From CAZJHX01 sp964545715 (GTDB taxonomy: Bacteria > Myxococcota_A > UBA9042 > GCA-2863065), in assembly GCA_964545715.1 (NCBI GenBank), contig CAZJHX010000038.1:1-64000 (forward strand): DNA of 64,000 bases, in the 5' to 3' direction. Position numbers and translations under genes: made by a program. The notes beneath the pieces are model-generated. The model had not been told where the DNA came from. It searched no databases and saw only the letters and a program-made list of their open reading frames with translations. Positions 14,844-24,854 of the stretch are shown piece by piece. Numbering within the stretch: position 1 is the stretch's first letter; each line of letters starts with the position of its first letter.

Positions 14844-17800
14844 TTACTTGATTCCAAGGGGCATGATGGTGGGGCCGGCGCCTGCGGCTCCGAAGCCGTA
14901 GTAGTCGCCGCCGTTGATGGTTCCGCTCTCGTCCTCGTCGATCCAACACGTCACTTCGTACGTGCTGCCCTGAGGCACGGCGCCGTTCTTCTTGGTGATG
15001 GCCAGCGAGATGCACTTGCCGGCGTTTTTGCCGTCGTCGTCAGCCGGGGCGTCCGCGCAGTTGACGGACGAGGTGGCCACGACCGGCGAGAACGGCCCGG
15101 GCTTCTCGGTGAGCAGTCCAACCCCGGGCAACGCCCACCAGCACAGCATCTTCTGCTTGGACACTCCGCCGAGCGGGAACGAGACCATCTGCCCGATGAC
15201 CTTGGCGAGTCCCAGCGGCTTGAGCTGGGCGGTCCCGATGCTCACCACGCCGGCGCTTGTCGTCGCCTTGTACGGCAGCGCAATACCGTAGTCGCCGGCG
15301 TTGAACAGGGGCTTGGTCGTCTGCGGGTCCGAGTCGCCGTCGTGGTTGATGTACACGTACAGCGAGTAATCGCCCGGCGGCAGCGAGGCCTCGCTGACCT
15401 CGCCCGGCTTCGGGTCCGCGCCGGCCGCGGCCATGATGAACAGCGCCTTGCCGTTCTCCAGCACCACGTCGTCCGGCGCTTGCGCGACCAGCTTGCGGTT
15501 TGGGCCGTTGCTGAACAGCAGCGCACCGACAGCCGCCCCGTCTGAGTCCGGCCGCGATATCTCCAGCGTGACCAGCGCGGCGTCCACACACGTAATCGTG
15601 ATGTCGTGCACGTCCTTGTCGCCCACTTTGCACACGCCCTTGGCGTTGCAGGACGATGCGCTCGTCCCCACCGTGCACTTCTGCGTCGGGCTGATCGGCT
15701 GCTGATCCACCTGGACGTCGATGGCCGTACCGGGGCCGACCTTGGTCTTGAACTCCCAGGAGCCGTTCACATCTACGTTGAGGAACTGGGCACCGCCGCT
15801 CAGCTTGAGCGTCAGGCCCTCGCCCTTCAGGCCCGTGATGGTGCCGCCAATGACGTACTGCTTGGTATCCACGTCGGGGACGCACAGCACCTTGATGTAT
15901 TTGGTGTCTGCGGCCTCGATGACGCCGACACCGGCCTCCACAGTGCACTTCTGGCTGGCGGGCGGGGTGGCCACGGTGACGGTGTACGTGTTCCCGGTGA
16001 CCAGCGGCGTGGTGAACCAGACCGTGGGGCTCTTGGACGGGTCATCCGGCGCGTCCACGCTCAGCTTCTCATCGCCGTTGAGCTGAAGCTCGAGCCCGGC
16101 GCCCAGCAGACCGATCACCTCGGCCCCGACCTTGTAGGTAGGCAGCGTGTTGCACTCGATCTTCGCGCCATTGTGGTCCGCGTCGGGCATCACACCGCTG
16201 CCGCCGGCCGAGATTGCGCAGTACTGCACGGGGTTCTTTGGCAGCTTGGTCAGCACGATGTCGTACTCGTCGCCGGCCACAAACGGGAAGTTGAAGACAT
16301 GCGATCCGTCCGCGCCCGGCTCCAGCGTGACGCCCGACTTCTTCTCCAGCACCTTCAGGCCGGTGCCCTCCAGCCCGGAAACGTCGAAGGTCAGCTTGCG
16401 CTCGACCACGTCCTCACACGTGACGGCGATGTCGACGACGTCCGCGTCGCCCATCGTGCCGGTACCGTTGGTGATGGTGCACTTCTGTCCCTGCGGATGG
16501 GCAACGACCTTCACGTCGTAGGTCCCCCCGTTGGGCAGCATGGCTTTGATCGCAAAGTCGCCGTTGGCGCCTATCTTCAGAAACTCCTTGCTGTCGATCA
16601 GGTCGCCGGTCAGCGACGTCTCCGACAGCAGCAGGACGGTGCTGGACAGCCCGCTGACCGTCCCGCTGACCCCGTGCACCTGAGCGCAGACGACCGAGAT
16701 CGTCTTGTCGGCCTTGGGCATCGACCCTTTCCCGCCGCCGACAAAACACGTCAGCGTGGTGTCCGCCGGCTGGGTCTTGACGGTGACCTCGTAGTTCTTG
16801 CCCCACTTGACCTTGCTCGGACACTTCGTGAGACCGCCCACCACGGTGACGTCCTCGCCGTTGCACGTGAGCACGACATCGCCCTTGGGGGGCGGTCCGG
16901 TCAGCGCCATCGTCAGGTCGAACTCGGGCAGCGGCACGCCCTCGAAGCCCATGTCGTGGCCGAAGCTTCGGAACAGCGAGAAGTCCAGCGAGCCGTACGC
17001 CAGGCTGGGCCCCTGCGAGATCACGCCGTTGGCCGGGTCCAGCGACGGGCCGACCAACGAGAAACATGGCTGGTTCAAGAATTTGTTGATCTCGACCGTG
17101 CACACGTCGCCGTTGTCCAACACGATGGCCCCGGCGCTGGCCGGCCACTCTTTAACGATGATGATGTTCTGGAACAGGATCTGCGCCTGCTCACCCTGGT
17201 TGGCCGGGTCGTAGACGTTGCAGTTCAGCAGCGCGAAGCCCTTGCCCGCATAATCGAAGTCGATCAGGCCGAACTCACCCGGCGTCTTGCACTCGTCCGG
17301 GTTCTGCACGCACCACTGCGCGGCCTCGTTGGACAGCTCCGTCTCGATGTCGCCGTAGAACACCTTCTTGGGCGCCGCGTTATCGATGGGGATGAGCGGG
17401 TCCTTGGTGTAGCTGCCGTAGGCGCAGACCTTGTTTTGGTTGATGTTGTTGAAGGCGGACGCGCCGTCGACCAGCACCTCCAGCACGATGGCCGCCGGGG
17501 CGCCGCCGTGCACATAGTCGTGCTCACCCTGCGCGATGCTTGGACACCCGGCCTGGCCGTGCTCCTTGCAGGCGATCGCCGCCTCGTGAAAGGGGATGGT
17601 GGAGCGATAGCCCAGGTTGTACTGGCTGCCCTGCGCCGTCCGATAACACGGCGTCGGATCGTACGGCTCCCCCGCCGCGGCCGCCGTCTTCTCGAGGTCG
17701 GTCAGGCAGAAGTCCTTGTCCCCGCTGCGCAGCCCGGTCGCGCCGCCCATCACGTTCTCGTAGGGCGACTTCACCAGCCGCAGGCGCAGGTCGTTGAAGC

Positions 17801-20800
17801 CGTGCGGCACAGTCAGCGTGATAGGCCGGTTCTGGGCCTGAATCGACGTCTTGGCGTGCACGATCGCCTCGCCCACACGGTGCCAACCGCTGCCGTAGAA
17901 CGGACCGCCCTTGACCTCGACGACGATCTCCGGCGCCGAGTTGTAGTCGGACACGCCGTACGCCGTGATCTTGATCGGGATGCGCTGATCGACCGCCTGG
18001 GTGTAGCCGTTCCAGCCCACCGTGTTGTCGGGCGGAACCAGCTGCTTCATCTCTTCGCCGCCCGAGAACGAGCCGGGCGCCACGTCCCACCAATCCCAGT
18101 CATGCAACACGCAGCTGCCCTGCTCGCAGTACTCGAGCGCGGGGTCGCACAGGTAGATGGTCTGATCGTCGGCAAACGCGTAGCACTCGGTGACGCACTC
18201 GCCGGCCTCGCACCGGAAGCTGCGCTGATCCGGGCAGCCCTCGATGGTCGCGATCTTCAGATCGCCGTACTGCTTGATGGTCTCGCGACACTCGATGCAC
18301 GACAGCGTCTCTTTCTCGCAGAACCGGCACGGGCCGTTGAAGCACTGCTGCGTAAAGCACTGCTGGTCCACGTTGCAGTCCGCCGCGCACACCCACTGAA
18401 AGATGTCGGCGCCGCCCTTGCCCAGGTTCTCCTGCTCCACCGTCTCGGGTCGCAGCGTGCAGCGACTCGAGTGCTTTGTGCAGGTGAAGGGATCGTTGGG
18501 ATCACAGGCGATCATCTTGCACTCCGACTCGATGCACAGGTAGTACGGCGGGCACTCCAGGTGGTTGTTGCCGCAGCTCGGCAGCTTGGAGTCCAGCTGG
18601 CCGTCCAGGCCGGCGTTGGCGAGGAACTCGATACCGCGCTCGGCCTCCGACCGGAACGCCTGCGGGTGCCGCAGACCGCTGTAGATCCGGAAGTCGTCCA
18701 GACCACCGCGCAGGCCCTGCAGGATCGTCTTCTTCTGCGGGTGCAAATAACCACCGACCCAGTTGCAGGCCATGAAGCGGTCCTGACGCACCCAGTCGAT
18801 GCCGCGGATCGCGGTCGGGGACAGCAGCACCTTGGCCGCGTCGGCCGCCGAGATCACGCTCTCGGTCGCCAGCAGAATCGGCCGCGCCTTGCTGACCGCG
18901 ACCAGCATCAGGCGCTCGCCGTCGGGCGAGAAGACCGCCTGATCCAACCGCTCGAACAGCCCCGCGTTCTCGAACACCACGGGCGGCCCCACGGTCGTGA
19001 GGTCCTTGACCATCACGTCGTCCTGACCCACCCGCCCAAACGGAGCGAAATCGATGACCTGGGGGTCCAGGTTCAGCTTCACAAAGCGCAGCACCGCGAT
19101 CTCACCCGCGGTGATCGGCAGCGCATTCAGCGGGCTGAGAACCTCCACGCGCACAAACGCGCGCCCGGCCGGGTACGCCTCGGCCAGCTTCAGGAACTTG
19201 CCAAGACCGCCTTGAGAGATCGGCCCCAGCAGCGCACCGGGCGCCTGCGGGTTGCCGTCTTTGTCCTCAAGCACCGGCTTCCAGACCAGCGGATCGAACT
19301 CCACGTACAGGTTGCGGACCTGGTACGGGTAGCAGTCGTCTTTGTTCCAGAGGTTGTCCTGGTTGCGGTCCTCGTCCGTGTCCTTCAGCGTGTTGAAGTT
19401 GCTGTCCCAGCAGTTCTCGTCATAGTTCGCCGGCTGGTGCAGCACCTTGACGTCAAAGCCCTCCTCGCCGGCAGGTGCGGCGACAGGCGCCTCCACCACG
19501 AACTGATCGTCGCCCGTCAAACACGACTGTGAGCGCGCGTAGACCATGCGCGCGGTGACGATGGGGTTCGGTACCGCGGCCTTCTCACTGTGGTGGCCCG
19601 CGATCAATCGCAGCTCGTGGTCCGGATCGCCGAGCCCCAGAATCTCCTCGGAGGTGGACAACGCCGCGTACTCACCGATGGTCAGGCGGTGGACTTTGTG
19701 CCCGTCCCAACCCGGATTGGACGTGTCGATCAGCAGCACACCTTTGTGGCCCGCCGCCAAGTTCTTGCCCAAAAGCCACTGCGCGTTGCCGTGGTGGCGG
19801 TCAAGCACGGCGCCGGTCAGCCGATAGTCCGTCACCGTCTGCGACGCCAGCAGCGCCTCGTAGTCCAGCTGCGTCAGTACATCGCCGCCGGCCGTCTCGA
19901 TGTTCACAGCGTTCTCGGGCGCGTCGTATGCGATGTAATACAGGTGCTTCACGCGCGCGAACGCGTTGTCGTTGGCCAGCACGTCGAAGATGTCCGACTC
20001 AAAGACGATCGCGCTGCCATCGGGCGCCCATCGCGGCCGGCGGGCGGAGACGCCGCGGAAGGAGTCACCAAACCCGACGGTCAGCTGCTTGCGGTTTTCG
20101 CCGTCGCCGTCCGCGATCCAGATCTCAAAATCACCGCTGACGTTGGCGCTGTAGACGATCTTGTCCAGCAAGGCGCTGTAGTCCGGGTCCCGGTACGAGA
20201 ACTGGCCGTCGCCGATCACCGTGGAGTCGCCGAGTCCAGTCGAGTCCATCCGATGAATCTTGTAGAGATTGGACTGATTGACGGCCAGGTAGACGATCTC
20301 CGGCGGGCGCCCGCCCAAAACGTCCCCTTCTTCGTGCAGCTTCACGTCCGTGCCCGCAAAGAACTGCGGACAGGCCACCGCGGCCGGCGGCTGCTTGAAC
20401 TCGAACTCCTGCCCCGGCTTGACCTCCAGCTCGACCCGCTCACCGTCCAGGTAGACGTCGATGCTGCCGGTTGCGGTGTCCAGCGAGAACCCGACATGGT
20501 GCCAGGTCCGGACCTTGATGCCGGTAGCCACAACGACCTCGATAGGCTTGGGCACCTTGGACAGCAGGTCGCCGTCAAAGAGCACCAACGAGACGGTCTC
20601 ACCGCCCTCGGGCTTGAGCGCCAGCCCAAAGCGGGTGCGCTCGTTGAAAGCCAGATGGCCAAACAGGATCTGCGGCGTCTTCTTCAGCTCGCTGACCGAG
20701 TTGCCTTCGGTGTAGAACCAGGTGGCCATCGAGAAGCTCTGCCCGATAGGCGCCAGCGGCTCCCGATAGTGCACGGGCAGCCGCATGTGATCGGCCGCGC

Positions 20801-22220
20801 CATCCATATATATGGCGCTGCCGCTGAGCCCGGCGATGGACTCGCCGCCCGCCAGCGTGCCCGACTGCAGCTCGTCCAGGCGCGCGATCATCAAGACCTT
20901 GGTCGGCTCGTCCTCCTCATTGGCGCAGTCCGGAACCACCTCGCACAGGTCGGCGCCGCTCGGCACCTTGGCGTAGCTGATCGGGTTGTCGACGGTGTCA
21001 AAGCCGTACCAGAGCTTCAGCCGCGTGGTGACCTCGCTCAACGGCACGATGCCGACCGGACTGCCCCACAGGTTGAAGCCCTCATCGTCCGCGAGCTGCG
21101 CCTGGGTCTCGTCGTCGCCCTGCAGCGGGGCGACGCTGGCCTTCTGCAGCAGATCGTCCTGGGAGAAGCGCACCTCCGTCCCACCCAGCACGTGGCGCTG
21201 AAACACCAACTCGATGATCGGGCCTGTCGGGATCGGGTGAGTACCGCCGGTGTCGAAGACCGACAGCCGCATTGTGCCGTCCGACAGGTGCGACACCGCC
21301 ATCTCTTTGCCTTGCAGCAGCAGCGGTGCCAGCGGCCGCGCGTCTTCCAGGGTCAGGGCCTCATGGTTGTACTCGATGAACAGGTCCAGCACGCGCGCCG
21401 GGATCGGGGTGTAGTCGTAATAGACGTGAATCAGGATCTGCTGGTCGTCCTGCGCCACCAGCTCCATATGGAACGCGGTGCAGGAGTCGGTCGCGGCGCA
21501 CTCCCGGTCGACGCACAGGCCGGCGGCGATCTCGGCGGCGTACTCGCAGGTCTTGGTGAACCCACACACGGCATCGCCGCTGCACAGCGGATCCGAGTTG
21601 TCGGGATCGAGATAGTCGAGATGATCTTCGAGCCACTTGGGCAGTCCGTCATTGTCGACGTCAGCGCATTGCTCGATCGTGCGCTCAGGCGCCGCGTCAC
21701 ACACGACCTGCGGGCACGCGGCGGGACGCTTTTTGTCGCCCCACCAACAGATGCCCTCGCCGTCTTTGTCTTCGCACTGCAGATCGGTCTCCAAAGACAG
21801 CTCGCAGTCGTCAGCGGTGCACTCTGGCATCGCCTCGCACACCTTGCCGCTGCACAGCGCGCCCGGGATCACGACCGTCTCGTCCACGTCGCCGTAGCAG
21901 ATCAGCGCCTGCGTCGGGTCCTGGGCGTCCTGGTACTCCAGCAACGCCAGCTCGTGGTCGGTGCGATCGGTCGGCGTGATGCCGTTCTTCTCCCAGAGCC
22001 GAGGCGCGAAACCACACTCTACGACGCACTCCTGGTAGGTACGGTGGGACACATAGTCGGCGTCCGGCGCAGGCGCCTCGCCGCAGGTGTCCATACAATC
22101 GAGGTACTGCCCGAACTGGAACACCTCGAGCAGGGTCAGGGGGCGGGACTCGGCGGTCGAAGCGCTGATGAGACCGGCCAGCGCGAAGGCCAGCCCAGCT
22201 GTTCTAAGGGGGTTACTCAT
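14844..22220 (-). CDS. Giant exported LamG, TolB-propeller and repeat protein, 2458 residues
   Basis: The ATG at 22220 overlaps the stop of the upstream gene (ATGAGTAA), so translation is coupled. A signal peptide (TAGLAFALAGLISASTA) is followed by a cysteine-rich head. About residues 470-615 are a LamG/concanavalin-like module (MATWFYTEG, WHHVGFSLDTATGSIDVYLDG). About 620-900 resemble a TolB-like propeller (PRWAPDGSAIVFESD). Cysteine-rich modules lie near 1220-1390. About 1790-2215 contain five tandem beta domains with a vsG-x-GL-x-G-x-x-L start and Q-x-C-T-V near the end. The C-terminal 240 residues form another beta domain. It looks like a secreted or surface protein that binds polysaccharide or protein. 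An internal frame upstream of 22220 lacks a signal and overlaps the previous gene, so it is not used. No catalytic residues are evident. Confidence 0.82.
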   Translation of the reverse strand: MSNPLRTAGLAFALAGLISASTAESRPLTLLEVFQFGQYLDCMDTCGEAPAPDADYVSHRTYQECVVECGFAPRLWEKNGITPTDRTDHELALLEYQDAQDPTQALICYGDVDETVVIPGALCSGKVCEAMPECTADDCELSLETDLQCEDKDGEGICWWGDKKRPAACPQVVCDAAPERTIEQCADVDNDGLPKWLEDHLDYLDPDNSDPLCSGDAVCGFTKTCEYAAEIAAGLCVDRECAATDSCTAFHMELVAQDDQQILIHVYYDYTPIPARVLDLFIEYNHEALTLEDARPLAPLLLQGKEMAVSHLSDGTMRLSVFDTGGTHPIPTGPIIELVFQRHVLGGTEVRFSQDDLLQKASVAPLQGDDETQAQLADDEGFNLWGSPVGIVPLSEVTTRLKLWYGFDTVDNPISYAKVPSGADLCEVVPDCANEEDEPTKVLMIARLDELQSGTLAGGESIAGLSGSAIYMDGAADHMRLPVHYREPLAPIGQSFSMATWFYTEGNSVSELKKTPQILFGHLAFNERTRFGLALKPEGGETVSLVLFDGDLLSKVPKPIEVVVATGIKVRTWHHVGFSLDTATGSIDVYLDGERVELEVKPGQEFEFKQPPAAVACPQFFAGTDVKLHEEGDVLGGRPPEIVYLAVNQSNLYKIHRMDSTGLGDSTVIGDGQFSYRDPDYSALLDKIVYSANVSGDFEIWIADGDGENRKQLTVGFGDSFRGVSARRPRWAPDGSAIVFESDIFDVLANDNAFARVKHLYYIAYDAPENAVNIETAGGDVLTQLDYEALLASQTVTDYRLTGAVLDRHHGNAQWLLGKNLAAGHKGVLLIDTSNPGWDGHKVHRLTIGEYAALSTSEEILGLGDPDHELRLIAGHHSEKAAVPNPIVTARMVYARSQSCLTGDDQFVVEAPVAAPAGEEGFDVKVLHQPANYDENCWDSNFNTLKDTDEDRNQDNLWNKDDCYPYQVRNLYVEFDPLVWKPVLEDKDGNPQAPGALLGPISQGGLGKFLKLAEAYPAGRAFVRVEVLSPLNALPITAGEIAVLRFVKLNLDPQVIDFAPFGRVGQDDVMVKDLTTVGPPVVFENAGLFERLDQAVFSPDGERLMLVAVSKARPILLATESVISAADAAKVLLSPTAIRGIDWVRQDRFMACNWVGGYLHPQKKTILQGLRGGLDDFRIYSGLRHPQAFRSEAERGIEFLANAGLDGQLDSKLPSCGNNHLECPPYYLCIESECKMIACDPNDPFTCTKHSSRCTLRPETVEQENLGKGGADIFQWVCAADCNVDQQCFTQQCFNGPCRFCEKETLSCIECRETIKQYGDLKIATIEGCPDQRSFRCEAGECVTECYAFADDQTIYLCDPALEYCEQGSCVLHDWDWWDVAPGSFSGGEEMKQLVPPDNTVGWNGYTQAVDQRIPIKITAYGVSDYNSAPEIVVEVKGGPFYGSGWHRVGEAIVHAKTSIQAQNRPITLTVPHGFNDLRLRLVKSPYENVMGGATGLRSGDKDFCLTDLEKTAAAAGEPYDPTPCYRTAQGSQYNLGYRSTIPFHEAAIACKEHGQAGCPSIAQGEHDYVHGGAPAAIVLEVLVDGASAFNNINQNKVCAYGSYTKDPLIPIDNAAPKKVFYGDIETELSNEAAQWCVQNPDECKTPGEFGLIDFDYAGKGFALLNCNVYDPANQGEQAQILFQNIIIVKEWPASAGAIVLDNGDVCTVEINKFLNQPCFSLVGPSLDPANGVISQGPSLAYGSLDFSLFRSFGHDMGFEGVPLPEFDLTMALTGPPPKGDVVLTCNGEDVTVVGGLTKCPSKVKWGKNYEVTVKTQPADTTLTCFVGGGKGSMPKADKTISVVCAQVHGVSGTVSGLSSTVLLLSETSLTGDLIDSKEFLKIGANGDFAIKAMLPNGGTYDVKVVAHPQGQKCTITNGTGTMGDADVVDIAVTCEDVVERKLTFDVSGLEGTGLKVLEKKSGVTLEPGADGSHVFNFPFVAGDEYDIVLTKLPKNPVQYCAISAGGSGVMPDADHNGAKIECNTLPTYKVGAEVIGLLGAGLELQLNGDEKLSVDAPDDPSKSPTVWFTTPLVTGNTYTVTVATPPASQKCTVEAGVGVIEAADTKYIKVLCVPDVDTKQYVIGGTITGLKGEGLTLKLSGGAQFLNVDVNGSWEFKTKVGPGTAIDVQVDQQPISPTQKCTVGTSASSCNAKGVCKVGDKDVHDITITCVDAALVTLEISRPDSDGAAVGALLFSNGPNRKLVAQAPDDVVLENGKALFIMAAAGADPKPGEVSEASLPPGDYSLYVYINHDGDSDPQTTKPLFNAGDYGIALPYKATTSAGVVSIGTAQLKPLGLAKVIGQMVSFPLGGVSKQKMLCWWALPGVGLLTEKPGPFSPVVATSSVNCADAPADDDGKNAGKCISLAITKKNGAVPQGSTYEVTCWIDEDESGTINGGDYYGFGAAGAGPTIMPLGIK

Positions 22221-23064
22221 CGTCAGCCACCTGCGACCAGACGACGACCTGGCCGTCCAGAGGGGCCTTCCACAGCGCGGAGTCGGCGTCCGGTGGCGCG
22301 AAGATCTGCTCGCGCTCCACCAACTGGAAAACAGCCGGTTCGGCCGACTGCGCTGCGTCTTTGGCAAACTTGAACTTCAGGTACAGCCAGTGCCCGCCTG
22401 GAATCTTCGTGGTGTTGGCCGACGAGAAGATCAGAATCTGGGTGGTGCCATCGGCCAGCTCGCGGAACGGCTTGCCGGTGTTGGGGTCGACGAAGAGCTC
22501 CTTCTCAGCGTCCAGGATGACCGGGCTGACACCGACCGACTTGAGCTCGACGGGGCCGCTGACGTTCATGCGAATGTCCGCGATACCGGGCAGCGCGTCG
22601 CCCTCGGCCGGGCTGAAGTCGACCCGCAGCGTGACTGTCCGCAGCACGCCGCCGTAGTCCTCGACCTCCATGACCGAGAGCTTCAGCGGACAGTCCGTGC
22701 AGGATTCGTAGGTGGCGCAGGGTCCGCAGGTGCCGCCGCAGCCGTCAGCCGTCTCGCAAGTCGACAGCGCGCACGCCGGCATGCACTCGCAACGCCCCTG
22801 CACGCACGCCTGCTGCGCGCCCGCGCACGACCCGCACGAGACCCCACAGTGCTCTCCACACTCAAAGCCGAGATCTGTGCAGCTTTGGTCGCAGCCGGCG
22901 ACCGGGTCGACCGGCGGGTCGCACAGCTGGCCGGGCTCGCATTCGCTGACCGCCGGGCTGTCCTCGACGGTCGCGGGTGGTGTGATTGTCCGGTCGCTAC
23001 AGGCCTGCAGCACTATCGCTGCGGCACCTGTCATAACCAGCACGAGGCAGAACCGTTTGCTCAT
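22213..23064 (-). CDS. Cysteine-rich lipoprotein coupled to the giant protein
   Basis: ATG 23064 gives a lipoprotein signal (GAAAIVLQAC lipobox) and 283 residues. About residues 30-115 hold more than twenty cysteines in C-G-x-x-C-G-x-x-C-G-x-C spacing, resembling small disulfide-rich EGF-like modules. The rest is a beta-rich domain (VTLRVDFSPAEGDALPGIADIRMNV) akin to cohesin or cadherin-like beta-sandwiches, a family guess only. Its stop overlaps the start codon of the next gene by eight bases, so both are made from one message and probably act together at the cell surface. A 15-base motif shared with the TPR gene lies 70 bases upstream. Confidence 0.8.
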   Translation of the reverse strand: MSKRFCLVLVMTGAAAIVLQACSDRTITPPATVEDSPAVSECEPGQLCDPPVDPVAGCDQSCTDLGFECGEHCGVSCGSCAGAQQACVQGRCECMPACALSTCETADGCGGTCGPCATYESCTDCPLKLSVMEVEDYGGVLRTVTLRVDFSPAEGDALPGIADIRMNVSGPVELKSVGVSPVILDAEKELFVDPNTGKPFRELADGTTQILIFSSANTTKIPGGHWLYLKFKFAKDAAQSAEPAVFQLVEREQIFAPPDADSALWKAPLDGQVVVWSQVADDE

Positions 23065-23134
23065 ATGACACCTACAAGTCGTGTCTCTTTTTCTCTTGTG
23101 GTGTACCGGCCGGCCCACTTCTTTCCGGGGGTGT

Positions 23135-23149
23135 AAAACTATTTCCACA
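23135..23149 (-). promoter_or_regulatory. Shared upstream motif TGTGGAAATAGTTTT, copy 2
   Basis: An exact 15-base match, read on the minus strand, to the motif at 11588-11602. It lies 70 bases before the ATG at 23064 and faces that gene. A shorter match, TGTGGAAAA, occurs on the minus strand at 9439-9431, about 100 bases before the start of the selenoprotein operon. Confidence 0.45.
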
Positions 23150-23236
23150 AGCCTCCGATTCGGCGCATGACCGCTATGAACGAGGCGCACTGTCTCTGCC
23201 CGGATGCGTGGGGTAAGGTGCTTATGGGGGTTTCCA

Positions 23237-24844
23237 TTGGCCGGCACCGAACGCATCTGCCCGACATGCAAGCAGAGCTTCTTTGACGAGGCCCGGGTGT
23301 GCCCGCACGACGGCGGCAAGCTGGTCGTCGTCAGCGCCGCCGAGCTGAACCGCGCCGGCGAGGTCATCGACGACAAAGTCACGCTGATGGAGGTGCTCGG
23401 TCGCGGCGGCATGGGCACGGTCTATCGCGGCATGCAGCACTCGATGCAGCGCGAGGTGGCCGTCAAGGTGCTCCGACGCTCATTCTCTGAGGACGCCACC
23501 GGCGTGCGCCGCTTTCTGCACGAGGCCACCAGCGTCAGCAAGCTGAACCACCCCAACGTGATCACGCTGTACGACTTCGGCCAGACCGACGCCGAAGAGC
23601 TGTACCTGATGATGGAGCTGCTTCACGGCTGCGAGCTCTCCGACGTACTGGCCCGCAGCGGCCCGCTGCCCTGGCGCCGAGCGGTCGGCATCGCCGCGCA
23701 GGCGTGTGAAGCCCTGCACCACGCCCACCAGGCGGGGCTGGTTCACCGCGACCTGAAGCCGGCCAACATCTATCTGGTGCAGCAACGCTCTCGAGAGCTG
23801 GCGAAAGTACTGGACTTCGGCATCGCCAAGATGCGCGAGACCCAGGGCATAGAATCGATCACCCGGACGGGGGTTGTCTGCGGCACACCGGCCTACATGA
23901 GCCCCGAGCAGGTGATGGGGCTGGACATCGACGGCGTCAGCGACGTGTACGCGGTAGGCGTCGTGCTGTTCGAGATGCTGACGGGTCGCACGCCCTTTGC
24001 CGAGGCCACGCCGGTCCAGCTGATGATGGCACATCTCAACGACCCGCCACCCGCGCTGCAAGATGTCGCGCCGGACCACGACGTGCCGCCGGAGGTGGAG
24101 GCGGTGGTCATGCGCTGCCTCAGCAAGGACCCGTCCGACCGCCACCCGACGGCCGGTGAGCTGGCCGATGCGCTGCAGGAGCTGCTGGACGGCCGCCCGC
24201 ACACGCCGGTCATCGTGGATACCGCGCCGTACGAGGCCCAAGAGCCCAAACAGCCGTCTGCGCCAGACACCGAGGCCGGTCTAGCGCGCCTTCCCGAGCC
24301 GGAGGAGCGGACACCAGGGGCTCCGCCATCTCGGCACGGGTGGGTCGCGGCAGGCGCGGCGGTCATCGCGGCGACCGTCTGGCTGGCCTGGCCCTCACCA
24401 ACCCCAGCACCGACAGATGCGCCCGAAAAGGCAGCCGCGCCGACCCTCACACGCAGCCCGTCCCCGACGGTCCGTGAGCGCCCGCGCGCAGCGGCACGAG
24501 CCAGCAGCAAGGCCAGGGCGAGGGCAGAGCGCTGGCGCGAGCAGTTTCGAGTGCGGCCACGACCCGCCGGGGACTCGAAGGCCACGGCGGACCCGGCCAT
24601 GGTGCGTATCATCACAACCCCGCCGGGAGCGCGGATTCTCGTAAACGGGACATTCATTGGCAGAAGCCCGGTCGAGGTGCTCAAACCGGCGGGCAGCATG
24701 TCCCTGCAGGTGCTCACGAAGCTGCGAGGTTATCGCAGGCACGGCGCGGTGATTCGCAGCGAGCAGGAGGGCGACCTGCACCTCACATTGCGCAAGCTGA
24801 GGTCCCAGCGCACTGGAAACAAAAGCGCCGGTGTGATCAAGTAA
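23237..24844 (+). CDS. Ser/Thr protein kinase with zinc ribbon and PEGA domain
   Basis: A TTG at 23237 (GGGGG seven bases upstream) gives the usual beginning of this family, AGTERICPTCKQSF; ATG 23204 would add eleven residues. A C-x-x-C...C-P-H-D-G zinc ribbon precedes a complete Hanks-type kinase domain: glycine loop GRGGMG near 54, AVKVL lysine, HRDLKPAN (His173), DFGIAK (Asp193) and GTPAYMSPEQ. A single membrane helix lies at about 369-387, followed by a basic linker and a C-terminal PEGA domain (PPGARILVNGTFIGRSPVEV) that would sit in the periplasm. It is an active-looking RD kinase sensing across the inner membrane. The downstream PEGA/TPR gene starts 10 bases after its stop and is a likely partner or substrate. 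Confidence 0.88.
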   Translation: MAGTERICPTCKQSFFDEARVCPHDGGKLVVVSAAELNRAGEVIDDKVTLMEVLGRGGMGTVYRGMQHSMQREVAVKVLRRSFSEDATGVRRFLHEATSVSKLNHPNVITLYDFGQTDAEELYLMMELLHGCELSDVLARSGPLPWRRAVGIAAQACEALHHAHQAGLVHRDLKPANIYLVQQRSRELAKVLDFGIAKMRETQGIESITRTGVVCGTPAYMSPEQVMGLDIDGVSDVYAVGVVLFEMLTGRTPFAEATPVQLMMAHLNDPPPALQDVAPDHDVPPEVEAVVMRCLSKDPSDRHPTAGELADALQELLDGRPHTPVIVDTAPYEAQEPKQPSAPDTEAGLARLPEPEERTPGAPPSRHGWVAAGAAVIAATVWLAWPSPTPAPTDAPEKAAAPTLTRSPSPTVRERPRAAARASSKARARAERWREQFRVRPRPAGDSKATADPAMVRIITTPPGARILVNGTFIGRSPVEVLKPAGSMSLQVLTKLRGYRRHGAVIRSEQEGDLHLTLRKLRSQRTGNKSAGVIK

Positions 24845-24854
24845 GCGCCCTGAA

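Noticed and set aside
15606..19532. A 1308-codon open frame on the plus strand (and others such as 4299-7247, 19590-22373, 12554-14857 minus, 30156-33053 minus)
   Set aside because: They lie antisense to well-supported genes with signal peptides and domain repeats, are rich in Arg, Ala, His and Val in no domain pattern, and are the normal by-product of high GC at third codon positions.
22221..22367. Longer N-terminal extension of the giant protein
   Set aside because: It overlaps the coding sequence of the preceding lipoprotein, is Arg/Ser-rich and lacks a signal peptide; the overlapping ATG at 22220 starts a clear signal peptide.
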